From assembly GCF_004745955.1 (NCBI RefSeq), contig NZ_SRLD01000028.1, positions 1 to 64,000 of the forward strand: a stretch of DNA of 64,000 nt. The letters run 5' to 3'. Below the pieces are notes generated by a model. That model searched no databases. It was not told the origin of the DNA and was given only the letters and a program-made list of their open reading frames with translations. Source of the DNA: Hymenobacter elongatus. GTDB lineage: Bacteria > Bacteroidota > Bacteroidia > Cytophagales > Hymenobacteraceae. The position numbers and the translations under genes were made by a program. The first letter of the stretch is position 1, and every line of letters starts with the position of its first letter. Positions 34,523-43,943 of this stretch are shown here, in pieces.

Positions 34523-36364
34523 ATGAAACTGTTTGTTCTTGCCCTTCTAGGGCTAGCTACGGCGGCTCCGGCCGTAGCCCAGCAGCCTGCGGGCTACCAG
34601 ATTTCCCTCGACCTGGAGCATGCCACCAACGACCAGGTCCGGGTCGTTATGTTGACGCCCCCGGTGAAGGAAGCCCAGGCGACCTACGTGATGCCCTCCG
34701 TGGTGCCCGGCTCGTATGCCAAAAAAGACTACGGCCGCTTCGTCCAGGGCTTCACGGCCCTGGACCGCAAAGGCCAGAAGCTGAAGGTGAAGCAGCAGGG
34801 GCCCAATCTGTTTGTAATCGACAAAGCCCCGAGCCTGGCCCGCATCGAATACCTCGTGGACGACACCTGGGACAGCAAGCAGGACGACGGATTCATCTTC
34901 CAGCCGGGGGGCACCAACTTCGAAGCCGGCCAGAACTTTGTGCTGAACCACTACGGCCTCTATGGCTACCTCGAAGGCTACAAAATGCAGCCTTACCAGG
35001 TGACGGTAGCCAAGCCGGCGGCACTGTACGGGGCCACCTCGTTGCCGGTGCGCCGTGCCACGCCCACCCAGGACGTATTCACGGCGGCCAGCTACGTGGA
35101 GCTGGCCGATGCCCCTATTCTGTACAGCAAGCCCGATACGGCCAGCTTCGCCACGGGTGGGGCGCGCATTTCGGTGTCGGTGGTGTCGGAGACGGGGGCG
35201 GTGAAGGCCACGCAGGTGCGCGAGATTATGCGGCCTATGGCCGGGGCCCTGACGAAATTTTTCGGGCAAATGCCGGTGCCGGCCTACCATTTTCTGATGT
35301 ATTTCCCGAGCTTTTCGTCGCCGCTGGCCAGCAAAAACGGCGGCTACGGGGCCATGGAGCATTCCTACTCCTCCCTGTATTTTCTACCCGAGGTGCCCTC
35401 CGAAGACCGGTTGCGCAGCATGGTGCAGGAAGTAGCTTCGCACGAGTTTCTGCATATGCTGGCGCCGCTTAACATTCATAGCCGCGAAATCGGCGAGTTC
35501 GACTTCCGGAATCCGAAAATGTCGCAGCACCTGTGGCTTTACGAAGGCGTGACGGAATACCTGGCCCAGCTGGTGCAGGTGCGCGGCGGCCTGAGTACGC
35601 CCACCGAGTTTCGGGAGCGAATGAAGGAAAAAATCGACAAAGCGGCCAAGCACCCCACGGTTTCCTTCACCGAGATGAGCCGCAACATTCTCGTCGCGCC
35701 CTACAAGGATATGTACGACAACGTGTATGAGAAAGGGGCGCTCATTGGCTTGCTGCTCGATATTCGCATTCAGGAGCTAAGCCAGGGCCGGCAAACCCTG
35801 CGCGACGTGCTGCTGGCCCTGCGCACTACCTACGGCCCCACGCGCTCCTTCGACGATGCCGCCCTGATTCCGGAAGTAGTAGCTCTGACCAACCCCGCCC
35901 TGCAACAGTTTTTCGACCAGTACGTCATCGGCAACCAGCCCTTGCCCTACGCCGACTACTTCGACAAAATCGGGTGGCGCTACCGGGCCACGAGCCACGC
36001 TACCGTCAAGGCTTTCGGGCAATTGGGCTTCAGCTACGACACCGATAAAAAGCAGTTTCTGGTGGCCAGCACCAAGCCCGACCAAAACGCCTTTGGGCTG
36101 CAGGAAGGCGACGTAATACTGGCCGTAAACGGAATGCCCGTCGGAATGGAAAACGCCGAGAAGCTGCTGCGCCCGTTGGTAGAGCCGACCAGCAGCGACG
36201 TGGTCAACGTCCGGTTTCAGTCGGCGGCTTCCAAAACGCCCCAGGAACGGCAGGCGGCCCCCCGCGAATTCGAAGTGGACATTAAAAACGCGCTGGATGA
36301 AACTCCCGCGCCCACGCCGGCCCAGTTGCGGCTGCGCGCCCAGGTTCTGACGCCGTTGGGGTAG
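34523..36364 (+). CDS. M61 family glycyl aminopeptidase-like metallopeptidase with PDZ domain
   Basis: 613 residues from the ATG at 34523, with a signal peptide ([20 protein letters not shown]). An N-terminal beta domain (about 25-190) is followed by the M61 catalytic domain with the zinc motif [14 protein letters not shown] (HExxH at 307-311) and [13 protein letters not shown] supplying the third ligand region. A C-terminal PDZ-like segment is near 510-580 ([19 protein letters not shown]). Periplasmic or surface peptidase that trims or degrades peptides. Single gene with a recognisable promoter. Confidence 0.92.
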   Translation: MKLFVLALLGLATAAPAVAQQPAGYQISLDLEHATNDQVRVVMLTPPVKEAQATYVMPSVVPGSYAKKDYGRFVQGFTALDRKGQKLKVKQQGPNLFVIDKAPSLARIEYLVDDTWDSKQDDGFIFQPGGTNFEAGQNFVLNHYGLYGYLEGYKMQPYQVTVAKPAALYGATSLPVRRATPTQDVFTAASYVELADAPILYSKPDTASFATGGARISVSVVSETGAVKATQVREIMRPMAGALTKFFGQMPVPAYHFLMYFPSFSSPLASKNGGYGAMEHSYSSLYFLPEVPSEDRLRSMVQEVASHEFLHMLAPLNIHSREIGEFDFRNPKMSQHLWLYEGVTEYLAQLVQVRGGLSTPTEFRERMKEKIDKAAKHPTVSFTEMSRNILVAPYKDMYDNVYEKGALIGLLLDIRIQELSQGRQTLRDVLLALRTTYGPTRSFDDAALIPEVVALTNPALQQFFDQYVIGNQPLPYADYFDKIGWRYRATSHATVKAFGQLGFSYDTDKKQFLVASTKPDQNAFGLQEGDVILAVNGMPVGMENAEKLLRPLVEPTSSDVVNVRFQSAASKTPQERQAAPREFEVDIKNALDETPAPTPAQLRLRAQVLTPLG

Positions 36365-36458
36365 CTACAGCGGCCAGCACCTAGCGGTGGTGGCGCGCTT
36401 GGCAGCCGTCGAGCCTTGCCGCTCCGGCTTCTACTTTCTAACGCCTACCTTTACCCCA

Positions 36459-37190
36459 ATGATTCTGCGCGCCGAACACTTAGTCAAAACCTACAAATCC
36501 CGAACCGTTGTCAACGACATGTCGCTGTCGGTGGAGCAGGGCGAAATCGTGGGGCTATTGGGGCCGAACGGCGCTGGCAAAACCACCTGCTTCTACATGA
36601 CGGTGGGTATGGTGAAGCCCAACAGCGGCAAGATTTTTCTGGATGATGAGGAGATTACCAAGCTGCCCATCTACCAGCGCGCCCGGCGGGGGGTCGGCTA
36701 TTTGGCCCAGGAAGCTTCCGTCTTCCGCGACCTGTCGGTGGAGGAGAATATTCTGGCCGTGCTGGAGATGACCAACATGCCCAAAAAAGCCCAGCGCGAT
36801 AAGGTGGAGGAACTGCTGAACGAGTTCAGCCTGACGCACGTGCGCAAGAACCTGGGTCGGGTGCTGAGCGGCGGCGAGCGGCGGCGCACCGAAATAGCCC
36901 GCGCCCTGGCCGTCGACCCCAAATTCGTGCTTCTGGACGAGCCTTTTGCCGGCGTCGACCCCATTGCCGTGGAAGAAATCCAGGGCATTGTTGCCAAGCT
37001 CAAGCACAAGAATATCGGCATTCTCATCACCGACCACAATGTGAACGAGACGCTGAGCATCGTTGACCGCGCGTACTTGCTGTTCGAAGGCAAGTTGCTG
37101 AAGGCTGGTACGGCCGAGGAGCTGGCCGCCGACGAAACCGTGCGCCGCGTGTATCTGGGCAAACACTTCGAATACAAGCGGAAGATTTAA
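36459..37190 (+). CDS. lptB: LPS export ABC transporter ATP-binding protein LptB
   Basis: Cytoplasmic ATPase that drives lipopolysaccharide extraction with LptF/LptG. 243 residues from the ATG at 36459. Walker [10 protein letters not shown] (35-43), Q-loop [14 protein letters not shown], signature [15 protein letters not shown], Walker [14 protein letters not shown] with the LptB-typical [13 protein letters not shown], and H-switch LITDHNV. The in-frame start at 36387 adds 24 residues unlike the family. Stands alone; lptC is about 10 kb upstream. Confidence 0.95.
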   Translation: MILRAEHLVKTYKSRTVVNDMSLSVEQGEIVGLLGPNGAGKTTCFYMTVGMVKPNSGKIFLDDEEITKLPIYQRARRGVGYLAQEASVFRDLSVEENILAVLEMTNMPKKAQRDKVEELLNEFSLTHVRKNLGRVLSGGERRRTEIARALAVDPKFVLLDEPFAGVDPIAVEEIQGIVAKLKHKNIGILITDHNVNETLSIVDRAYLLFEGKLLKAGTAEELAADETVRRVYLGKHFEYKRKI

Positions 37191-37300
37191 CCTCCGTCTC
37201 ACCTACCTGGGAGCGGCTGCACAGCCTTGGCAGGTGGGCTTGCGTATAGGCTCCGCGGAGTTGCCCGCCAGCTTCGTCATCACCCGGCACCGAATTCTGC

Positions 37301-38818
37301 ATGATTGATTCTATTCTGACGTGGACCGTACAGCGGCGGTTGGCCAGCATCGAGTATTTCCGCCAGAATCCGCATGAGGTGCAGGCGCGGGTGCTTCAGG
37401 CGCTGCTGCTCAAAGCCCGCGCTACCGAATGGGGCCAGCGCTACGGGTTTGCCGATGCGCCCAGTGGGACCGAGTTTGCCCGGCGGGTGCCGGTCAGTAC
37501 CTACGAGCAGCTGTATCCGGCCATCGAGCGGGTGTTGCGGGGGGAGCCTGACGTGCTGTGGCCCGGCCAAGTACAGTGGTTTGCCAAGTCCAGCGGCACG
37601 ACCAATGCCCGTAGCAAGTACATTCCCGTCACCCGCGAATCGTTGCGGGAATGCCACTACCGCGCCGGCCGCGACATGACGGCTTTGGCCACGTCCTTAT
37701 ACCCGGAAAAACGCGTGCTGGCCGGTAAAACCTTGTCATTGGGTGGCACGCATGCGCCCAACCCATTCCGCCCGACGGAGGAAGCGTCCCGCGTGGGCGA
37801 CGTGTCTGCCGTCATCATGCAGAATCTGCCCTCCTGGGCCGAATACCTGCGCACGCCGCCGCTGGAAATGGCGCTGCTGGACGAGTGGGAAGAGAAAATA
37901 GAGCGCATTGCCCGCCACGTGCTCAGCATCAATGTATCGGTGCTGGCCGGCGTACCCACCTGGATGATTGTGCTGCTGCGCCGGGTAACGGAGCTGGCCG
38001 GGGCCGGCAACATTACGGAGGTGTGGCCCAACCTGAGCTTGTTTCTGCACGGAGCCGTGGCCTTCGGTCCCTACCGGGAGCTGTTCCGGCAGCTTATCCC
38101 CGCCGAGCAGATGCGCTATCTGGAAATCTATAACGCGTCCGAAGGCTACATAGCGCTCCAGGATCAGCGCGACTCCGAAGACTTGCTGCTGCTGCTCGAC
38201 CACGGTATTTACTACGAGTTTATCCCCCTTGAGCAGGTAGAAAGCGAAAACCCGCAGGCCTTGTCGCTGGAGCAAGTGGAGCTGGGCTGCACCTACGCGC
38301 TGGTGCTCAGTACCAACGCCGGCCTGTGGCGCTACGCCATCGGCGACACCGTGCGCTTCACCTGTCTGGCTCCCTACCGCCTCAGGATTACGGGCCGCAC
38401 CAAACATTTTCTGAATGCTTTCGGCGAGGAAGTGGTCATCGAAAATGCCGATGCTGCCATAGCCGCCGCCTGCCGGGCCACCGGGGCCACCGTGCGCGAC
38501 TACACCGCTGCCCCCATCTATTTCGATGCTGCCAATACTTCGCGTGGGGGCCACCAATGGCTGATAGAATTCAACGAGAGCCCACCGAATCCGGCGCATT
38601 TTACGGCCACGCTCGACCAAACCCTGCGCGAGCTGAACTCGGATTATGCTGCCAAGCGCCACCGCGACCTGGCCCTCAGCCCGCCGGTACTAACCATTGC
38701 CAGTACGGGAGTCTTCACGCGGTGGCTGGCCAGCAAAGGTAAGCTGGGCGGCCAGCACAAAGTGCCACGCCTGAGTAACTCCCGCGCCATTATCGAGGAA
38801 GTTTTATGTCAGCTGTAG
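37301..38818 (+). CDS. GH3 family acyl-adenylate-forming protein
   Basis: 505 residues of the GH3 superfamily. In plants these conjugate amino acids to jasmonate or auxin; bacterial members are mostly uncharacterised. Motifs: the ATP-binding FAKSSGTTNARSKYIPVT, SLGGTHAPNPFR, LEIYNASEGYIALQD and LWRYAIGDTVRFTCLAPYRL followed by ITGRTKHFLNAFGEEVV. Cytoplasmic, no signal peptide. A 110-base gap after lptB holds no terminator that I can see, so cotranscription is possible. The substrate cannot be predicted. Confidence 0.92.
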   Translation: MIDSILTWTVQRRLASIEYFRQNPHEVQARVLQALLLKARATEWGQRYGFADAPSGTEFARRVPVSTYEQLYPAIERVLRGEPDVLWPGQVQWFAKSSGTTNARSKYIPVTRESLRECHYRAGRDMTALATSLYPEKRVLAGKTLSLGGTHAPNPFRPTEEASRVGDVSAVIMQNLPSWAEYLRTPPLEMALLDEWEEKIERIARHVLSINVSVLAGVPTWMIVLLRRVTELAGAGNITEVWPNLSLFLHGAVAFGPYRELFRQLIPAEQMRYLEIYNASEGYIALQDQRDSEDLLLLLDHGIYYEFIPLEQVESENPQALSLEQVELGCTYALVLSTNAGLWRYAIGDTVRFTCLAPYRLRITGRTKHFLNAFGEEVVIENADAAIAAACRATGATVRDYTAAPIYFDAANTSRGGHQWLIEFNESPPNPAHFTATLDQTLRELNSDYAAKRHRDLALSPPVLTIASTGVFTRWLASKGKLGGQHKVPRLSNSRAIIEEVLCQL

Positions 38819-39050
38819 CAGGTGGCGTTGGCGCAATTCTCCCGGCATAGTGCTAGTTTATGGGAGTCGTATAAAAAATAAGGTGGCTTAGTATTACCCG
38901 CAAAGTGAAGATTGAGTAAATCTCGGCTTGTAGTAGAATTAGCTGCTATTCGCTTGTAAATCAAGGTTTATGGCTGTTTGCAAGGTTGTTTGCCTCTTGT
39001 CATTGCTGGCTCGCCCATAGGCGCTGAAATACCGCATTAAATTCTATATT

Positions 39051-39320
39051 GTGGAATTGTTAACGTTCACGCCCACACCCGTGCCCGCTATTCCAACCTC
39101 TTCCTCCCGCCCGTATGTTTCCCGCCGGAAACGTAGCCGCTCGTCCGATTCTTCTGCGCTAAGTACAAAAGCCACGGCTGGTCTGCTGAGTCTGCTGATC
39201 GTTGCGTTGCTGGTGAGCTTGGCCATCATAGCCGCCACCCTAACCAACGAGGGTGGGAGCAGCGAAACGGCCCAAACGGCCAGTGCTGCTATTCCCGATT
39301 CGCCTGCGAACCGGGAATAG
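39051..39320 (+). CDS. Small single-pass membrane protein
   Basis: 89 residues from a GTG. A proline/serine/arginine-rich N-terminal region (SRRKRSRSSDSSAL) precedes one membrane helix (GLLSLLIVALLVSLAIIAAT) and a short acidic/serine tail. The 3' end, including the stop, is embedded in a 50-base hairpin. Upstream is a 230-base AT-rich gap with nothing else recognised; a weak TATATTG lies at the start codon. Coding status is plausible but not certain. Confidence 0.5.
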   Translation: MELLTFTPTPVPAIPTSSSRPYVSRRKRSRSSDSSALSTKATAGLLSLLIVALLVSLAIIAATLTNEGGSSETAQTASAAIPDSPANRE

Positions 39321-39329
39321 CAGCACTGG
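39280..39329. terminator. 50-base hairpin overlapping the end of the small membrane protein gene
   Basis: Arms 39280-39297 and 39312-39329 are 18-bp exact complements; the loop itself folds (TTCGC, CT, GCGAA) with one A/C mismatch at the junction. It separates two convergent genes. No T run, so it would work as a barrier or 3'-end-protecting stem rather than a classic intrinsic terminator. Confidence 0.7.
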
Positions 39330-39345
39330 CTCGCCCAAAACGGGC

Positions 39346-40128
39346 CTATTGGTCTAATGCGCCGCCCACCAAGCGGCCCAGCACTCCGCCGCTTTCCTTG
39401 GAGGCATTGCCGCCAGTAGGAGCCAGCGCCTGAATCAGCTTCTTCACGGGCATCGACTGTAGCCATACCCGGCCGGTACCCTGCAGGGTGGCTAGTAGGA
39501 GGCCTTCGCCGCCAAAAATCATCGATTTGAGGCCACCGGCCCGCGCGATGCTAAAGTTGATATTCGGCTCGAACGCTACCACGCAGCCGGTATCGACGCG
39601 TAATAACTCATTGTTGAGCTGCTTTTCGATAATGGTGCCCCCGGCATGGATAAAGGCTTTGCCGTCGCCCGTAAGCTTCTCCAGGATGAATCCTTCGCCG
39701 CCAAAAAAGCCGGCACCGAACTTCTGGTTGAAGTGAATACCAATCTTGGTGCCCCGGGCCGCCGCCAAAAATCCGTCTTTCTGCACGATCAGGCCATTGG
39801 GCATTGTGCCCAGGTCGATAGGAATGATGGTGCCGGGGTAGGGCGCGGAGAAGGCTACCTTGCTTTTGGCCGTGGTTCCCCGGTGTGTGAAGTGCGTCAT
39901 AAACAACGACTCGCCCGTCATCAGGCGGGTGCCAGCCGAGAACAGCTTGCCCAGAATACCTTGGTCGGGCTCCGAGCCGTCGCCCATTTTCGTCTCGAAT
40001 GCTATGCCTTCTTCCATGTACACCATGGCCCCAGCTTCGGCTATTACGGTTTCGTTGGGGTCCAGCTCCACTTCCAGAACCTGAATGTCGGAGCCGAGAA
40101 TGCGGTAGTCTACGTCGTGGGAAAGCAT
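39346..40128 (-). CDS. AIM24 / TIGR00266 family protein
   Basis: 260 residues from the ATG at 40128 (MLSHDVDYRILG). The family pattern is clear: VDYRILGSDIQVLEVELDPNE, then VIAEAGAMVYMEEGIAFETK, TGESLFMTHFTHRG, AFSAPYPGTIIPIDLG, LNNELLRVDTGCVVAFEPNI and GGEGLLLATLQGTGRVWLQS. It is a beta-rich fold related to the yeast mitochondrial protein Aim24; the bacterial role is unknown. The C-terminus extends with a Gly-rich GGVLGRLVGGALDQ. A longer in-frame start at 40179 would add a hydrophobic segment and is less likely. Confidence 0.9.
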   Translation of the reverse strand: MLSHDVDYRILGSDIQVLEVELDPNETVIAEAGAMVYMEEGIAFETKMGDGSEPDQGILGKLFSAGTRLMTGESLFMTHFTHRGTTAKSKVAFSAPYPGTIIPIDLGTMPNGLIVQKDGFLAAARGTKIGIHFNQKFGAGFFGGEGFILEKLTGDGKAFIHAGGTIIEKQLNNELLRVDTGCVVAFEPNINFSIARAGGLKSMIFGGEGLLLATLQGTGRVWLQSMPVKKLIQALAPTGGNASKESGGVLGRLVGGALDQ

Positions 40129-40264
40129 AAGCAGAAAAGTTAGGAAGAATAAAAGAACCCAAGTATAGTAAACTGGCAATAATCAACGGGGATTTGCCGG
40201 AAATGAAGAAGCCATTCTCGGGTAAGAATGGCCTCAACTAGCAATAGGATGCGCTGGTACGCGC

Positions 40265-40636
40265 CTATTCTTCGTTTAACTCCCGGCCTACATCCGAGTC
40301 GGCAGATGCCTCCGGCTCACTCTTCGCGCCCTTCTTCTTGGCTTCGCTGCTGGTTCGGCGCATGAAGTCCTCTTCCGATTCTTCCGGCTCAGCCGCCCCG
40401 TTTTCGAGCGGAAATTCTTCCTCTTCCACTTTCTCCCCGAACTGTCCGTCGCGATTCACCAGCTTTTTGTCGCGCACGTGCTGGTTCAGGAAATTGTTGA
40501 TGTCTTCAATCGAGTAGTTGGAGGTGATTTCTCCCAGCGGGTTCACCTTGATTTCGAAGCCTTCGAGGTCTTTGTGCACCCGGGCTTTCTTTTCCGGATC
40601 GGTTTTTTTGCTCTTGTTGACGGGTTTCTTAGCCAT
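40265..40636 (-). CDS. Small charged protein of unknown function
   Basis: 123 residues from the ATG at 40636. A basic N-terminus (KKPVNKSKKTDPEKKARVHK) leads to a conserved-looking core (GFEIKVNPLGEITSNYSIED, then INNFLNQHVRDKKLVNRDGQ) and a strongly acidic tail rich in Glu and Ser. No signal, membrane segment or catalytic motif. The core reads like a conserved Cytophagales family. It is downstream of gltX, separated by a hairpin. Confidence 0.72.
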   Translation of the reverse strand: MAKKPVNKSKKTDPEKKARVHKDLEGFEIKVNPLGEITSNYSIEDINNFLNQHVRDKKLVNRDGQFGEKVEEEEFPLENGAAEPEESEEDFMRRTSSEAKKKGAKSEPEASADSDVGRELNEE

Positions 40637-40689
40637 GATGTCGTCCGTAGTGGAAGAAAGTTGCTCCGCTGGCGCCTTCCTCAAACACG

Positions 40690-40724
40690 AAGGCCGCTTC
40701 GTACCAAGCAGTACGAAGCGGCCC
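40690..40724 (-). terminator. Hairpin after gltX
   Basis: GGCCGCTTCGTA and TACGAAGCGGCC form a perfect 12-bp stem with an 8-base loop about 33 bases after the gltX stop on the minus strand. No strong T run. Confidence 0.6.
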
Positions 40725-40755
40725 CGGTGCCGGATACACAAATTTTCAAGTGCGG

Positions 40756-42315
40756 CTACGCAGTGGTCGTTGCTGCCAGGCGCTGCACGGCCACCTCAAT
40801 GCGCTGCGCCGTTTCTGCCGGGCCGATAATGCTCATAATGGCCATCAAATCGGGACCAGCGGCAACGCCGGTCACAACCACGCGCAACGCCTGCAGTACC
40901 TGTCCGATTTTCATGCCTTGGTGCTCCATCGTCATGGTGAGCAGCGTCCGGATGCCGTCAGGGGTGGCGTCGGAGTGCGTGGGCAGATCTTTGGCAAATG
41001 CCAGCAGGGCGGTGGCGGTGGCTGCAGTCCATTTTTTGCCGATTACCTGCTCATCGTAGCCTTCGGGAGCCAGGAAGAAGTACTGGGCTTCGCGCCAGAA
41101 ATCGTTCGGGAAGGTTACTCGCTCCTTCATTGCCGCCACGATTTGCACCGCCTTTTCTTCCGGGCACTCGATGTTGTGCTCCTGCAAGGCCGCCAGCAGG
41201 AACTGCGCTAGCTCCTGGTCGGGCTTAGCCCGCAAATAGTGCTCATTATACCAGCGCACCTTGTTCTGGTCGAAGCGCGCCGGCGACTTGCTCACGCGCT
41301 CGATGCTGAAGGCCTCAATCAGCTCCGGCAGCGAGAAAATCTCCTGCTGGGAGCCAGGGTTCCAGCCCAGGAAAGCCAGGAAGTTGATGAAAGCATCGGG
41401 CAGGTAGCCACTTTCGCGGTAGCCGCTGCTCACGGTTGGGGCACCGGTCTCGGCGTCGATTCCGTGCCATTCAATCGGGAATACAGGAAATCCCAGCCGG
41501 TCGCCGTCGCGCTTGCTGAGCTTGCCGGTGCCGTCGGGCTTGAGGAGCAGCGGCAAGTGGGCAAACTGCGGCATGGTGTCTTCCCAGCCAAAATAGCGGT
41601 AGAGCAGCACATGCAGCGGAGCCGAGGGCAGCCACTCCTCGCCCCGGATGACGTGGGTGATTTCCATCAGATGGTCGTCCACGATGTTGGCCAGGTGGTA
41701 GGTCGGCATGCCGTCCGATTTCATCAGCACCTTGTCGTCGATGCTGCTGGAGTGGACCACTACCCAGCCGCGAATCATGTCGTTAAAGCGCACTTCTTCC
41801 TTGCGCGGCACCTTCAGCCGAATCACGTAGGGCGAGCCGCCGTCGAGCATCTGCTTTACCTCATCCTCAGGCAAGGTGAGCGAATTGCGCATCTGGGTGC
41901 GCGTAATGCTGTTGTATTGTGGGTTAGGCACCTTAGCGGCCGTCAGGCGGGCCCGCATCACGTCGAGTTCCTCGGGTGTGTCGAAGGCATAGTAGGCGTG
42001 GCCGCTGTTGATGAGCTGCATGGCATAGGCCATATACATCGGCTTCCGTTCGCTTTGGCGGTAGGGCGCGTGCGGACCGGGCGTTTCCGACCACGGACTC
42101 TCGTCGAGCTCAATACCACACCACTGCAAGGCCTCGGCAATGTACTTTTCCGCGCCGGGCACGAAGCGGTTCTGGTCGGTGTCTTCGATGCGCAACAGCA
42201 TTTTGCCGCCCATTTTGCGCGCAAACAAGTAGTTATACAGCGCCGTGCGCACGCCGCCAATATGTAACGGTCCCGTAGGACTGGGCGCGAAACGCACCCG
42301 TACTTCTCTCTCCAT
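40756..42315 (-). CDS. gltX: Glutamate--tRNA ligase
   Basis: Class I synthetase charging tRNA-Glu. 519 residues. FAPSPTGPLHIGGVRTALYN carries the HIGH motif at about residues 18-21, followed by LLRIEDTDQNR; RGEEWLPSAPLHVLLYRYF and GKLSKRDGDRLGFPVF carry the KMSKS-type loop (KLSKR). The C-terminal anticodon-binding domain ends VAVQRLAATTTA-like. The zinc-binding cysteines of some GluRS are not seen. Possible weak promoter at 42321-42328 (AACTTTTG) on the minus strand. Whether it is discriminating depends on a glnS or gatCAB elsewhere. Confidence 0.97.
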   Translation of the reverse strand: MEREVRVRFAPSPTGPLHIGGVRTALYNYLFARKMGGKMLLRIEDTDQNRFVPGAEKYIAEALQWCGIELDESPWSETPGPHAPYRQSERKPMYMAYAMQLINSGHAYYAFDTPEELDVMRARLTAAKVPNPQYNSITRTQMRNSLTLPEDEVKQMLDGGSPYVIRLKVPRKEEVRFNDMIRGWVVVHSSSIDDKVLMKSDGMPTYHLANIVDDHLMEITHVIRGEEWLPSAPLHVLLYRYFGWEDTMPQFAHLPLLLKPDGTGKLSKRDGDRLGFPVFPIEWHGIDAETGAPTVSSGYRESGYLPDAFINFLAFLGWNPGSQQEIFSLPELIEAFSIERVSKSPARFDQNKVRWYNEHYLRAKPDQELAQFLLAALQEHNIECPEEKAVQIVAAMKERVTFPNDFWREAQYFFLAPEGYDEQVIGKKWTAATATALLAFAKDLPTHSDATPDGIRTLLTMTMEHQGMKIGQVLQALRVVVTGVAAGPDLMAIMSIIGPAETAQRIEVAVQRLAATTTA

Positions 42316-42441
42316 AAAAACAAAAGTTCGCGTCGAATCTTACCAAAACGCGCAGCGAAGGTACAAAGATGAGACGGGGATTTCGTGAAAAGCCGAGCCG
42401 TTGCGCCCGATACCACCTCAACGCTGCCTTTCCGCTGCCCG

Positions 42442-42627
42442 TTAGTCGCGGTTGCGGTAGGTAAGGTACAAAGCGAGGCCCAGCAGCGTGATGCCACCGC
42501 GAATAACCCACGAAGCAGTAGTGCCCCACTGGTCAACCCAGGTCAGCAGCATCGACTTCATACCCACGAAAGGCAGTATCAAGGAAAGTACGCCGAGTAA
42601 TAACAGGCCCAAGCCAAGTTCTTTCAT
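42442..42627 (-). CDS. Small membrane protein (61 residues)
   Basis: Two hydrophobic helices (LGLGLLLLGVLSLILPFVGM and WVIRGGITLLGLALYLTY) linked by KSMLLTWVDQWGTTAS, ending in YRNRD. This type of two-helix protein is common in Bacteroidota. Lies between ridA and gltX on the same strand. Function unknown. Confidence 0.68.
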   Translation of the reverse strand: MKELGLGLLLLGVLSLILPFVGMKSMLLTWVDQWGTTASWVIRGGITLLGLALYLTYRNRD

Positions 42628-42716
42628 ACAGGAAGTAGTGAAGTAAGGAGATGAGAAAGTGCTGCTTTACTTGCGTAAACGAAACGTAAACGCCTTTTCG
42701 CTACCGCGCCACTGCG

Positions 42717-43103
42717 CTATTTCACGGCGACGCACGAAATTTCGACCTGTACGTCTTTCGGTAGCCGGCTTACTTCCACCGTCTCGCGGGCCGGAGCATA
42801 CTCAGCGTCAAAGTAGCTGCCGTAGATTTCGTTGATTAGCCCGAAGTTGCCGAGGTCCTTCACGAAAATGCTGCATTTTACCACGTCACGCAGCGTTAGC
42901 TGTGCTGCTCCCAGCACGGCCTGCAGGTTGCGCATTACCTGATGTGTTTCGGCGGCCACGTCGCCATTACCCACTAGCTGGCCCGAGGCGGCATCCAGAG
43001 CAATCTGACCGGAAACGTATACCGTATTGCCGGCTTGAATAGCTTGGCTGTAGGGCCCGATAGGAGCGGGGGCATCGGGCGAGTAAATGATGGAGTTGGC
43101 CAT
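42717..43103 (-). CDS. ridA: RidA family reactive enamine/imine deaminase
   Basis: 128 residues of the YjgF/YER057c/UK114 fold. It hydrolyses the 2-aminoacrylate and other enamine intermediates released by PLP enzymes. Motifs: SPDAPAPIGPYSQAI, VYVSGQIALDA, VAAETHQVMRNLQAVLGAA, VKCSIFVKDL and PARETVEVSRLPKDVQVEI with the substrate-binding arginine (in PARETVEV) and the C-terminal EISCVAV. A perfect -7 box lies upstream at 43152-43159 (minus strand). Confidence 0.95.
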   Translation of the reverse strand: MANSIIYSPDAPAPIGPYSQAIQAGNTVYVSGQIALDAASGQLVGNGDVAAETHQVMRNLQAVLGAAQLTLRDVVKCSIFVKDLGNFGLINEIYGSYFDAEYAPARETVEVSRLPKDVQVEISCVAVK

Positions 43104-43106
43104 AAG

Positions 43107-43137
43107 TTGACAGCAGAGCAGATGGAATGTCTATTTG
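43107..43137 (+). promoter_or_regulatory. Probable promoter of the HBDH-like gene
   Basis: TTG (43107-43109), a 22-base spacer, TATTTG (43132-43137), a shortened -7 element. The ATG at 43171 follows at about 33 bases. Confidence 0.4.
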
Positions 43138-43151
43138 TGGGATCTTTAGGT

Positions 43152-43159
43152 CAAAAGTA
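43152..43159 (-). promoter_or_regulatory. -7 box TACTTTTG for ridA
   Basis: Exact match on the minus strand about 49 bases before the ridA start. It interleaves with the divergent promoter of the next gene. Confidence 0.5.
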
Positions 43160-43170
43160 AGCGGAAAAAC

Positions 43171-43839
43171 ATGCATCTGTTCATCGTTGAGGGCGACTAC
43201 CTGGCCGCCGAGTTCCGCCGTAAGTTTGGCCCGGCGCACACCTACGATTTTTGTTCGGCTACCGACCCCGACCTGCTCGTGCGCCTCGCCGCCGCCGATG
43301 TGGCCTTCGACCTGCGCGCCTGGCCCGAACTGCACTACGAGCAACCCCGCCAGCCACTTTTTTATCATACCACCAGCCAGACGTTGGCTCGGCTTTTTCG
43401 GGGTGAGGCGCTGCCTTTCGGGCCCGTGTTTGGCTTTTGCGCCTTACCAACCCTCCTGGACCGGCCGCTTCTCGAAATTAGCGTGTACCGACCCGAAGAC
43501 GCGGCACTACTGGCTCCGCTGGCGGCTTCGCTTGGCACGGCGTATTGCGTAGTGCAGGATCGGGTGGGACTCGTGACGCCCCGGGTGGTGTGCATGGCTA
43601 TTAATGAAGCCTGCCACGCGCTGCAGGAAGGCCTAGCCAGCATCGGCGACATAGAGCGAGCAATAAAGCAAGCAACAACGGCCGCTTATGGGCCTTTCGA
43701 GTGGGCCACCCGCATCGGTGTCGACCGGGTGTACGAAACCCTGGAGGCGCTGTATCAGGACACGCATGATGACCGTTACAGAATAGCCCCGCTGCTTAAA
43801 ACCATGTTTCTGCGCGGCCAGTCGTTTCTTTTGGAGTAA
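43171..43839 (+). CDS. 3-hydroxyacyl-CoA dehydrogenase C-terminal-domain protein with degenerate N-terminal domain
   Basis: 222 residues. Residues about 115-205 match the C-terminal dimerisation/substrate domain of 3-hydroxybutyryl-CoA dehydrogenases: RVGLVTPRVVCMAINEACHA, followed by a long helix, PFEWATRIGVDRVYETLE and YRIAPLLKTM. The first 110 residues occupy the place of the NAD-binding Rossmann domain but begin MHLFIVEGDYLAAEF without a GxGxxG motif. NAD-dependent dehydrogenase activity therefore seems unlikely. It may be an acyl-CoA-binding or regulatory protein. Divergent from ridA, convergent with glmS. Confidence 0.8.
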   Translation: MHLFIVEGDYLAAEFRRKFGPAHTYDFCSATDPDLLVRLAAADVAFDLRAWPELHYEQPRQPLFYHTTSQTLARLFRGEALPFGPVFGFCALPTLLDRPLLEISVYRPEDAALLAPLAASLGTAYCVVQDRVGLVTPRVVCMAINEACHALQEGLASIGDIERAIKQATTAAYGPFEWATRIGVDRVYETLEALYQDTHDDRYRIAPLLKTMFLRGQSFLLE

Positions 43840-43885
43840 CGCCGAGGGTTAGCCCTGCACTAGGTTGTGCACTACTTTGAAGCAT

Positions 43886-43924
43886 AAAAAAGCCTCGCTA
43901 AAATCATTCAGCGAGGCTTTTTTA
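43886..43924. terminator. Bidirectional terminator between the HBDH-like gene and glmS
   Basis: AAAAAAGCCTCGCT and AGCGAGGCTTTTTT enclose a 10-base loop, with A and T runs on both sides. It serves both convergent genes. Confidence 0.9.
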
Positions 43925-43943
43925 TACTGTGTGCAAATACGGG

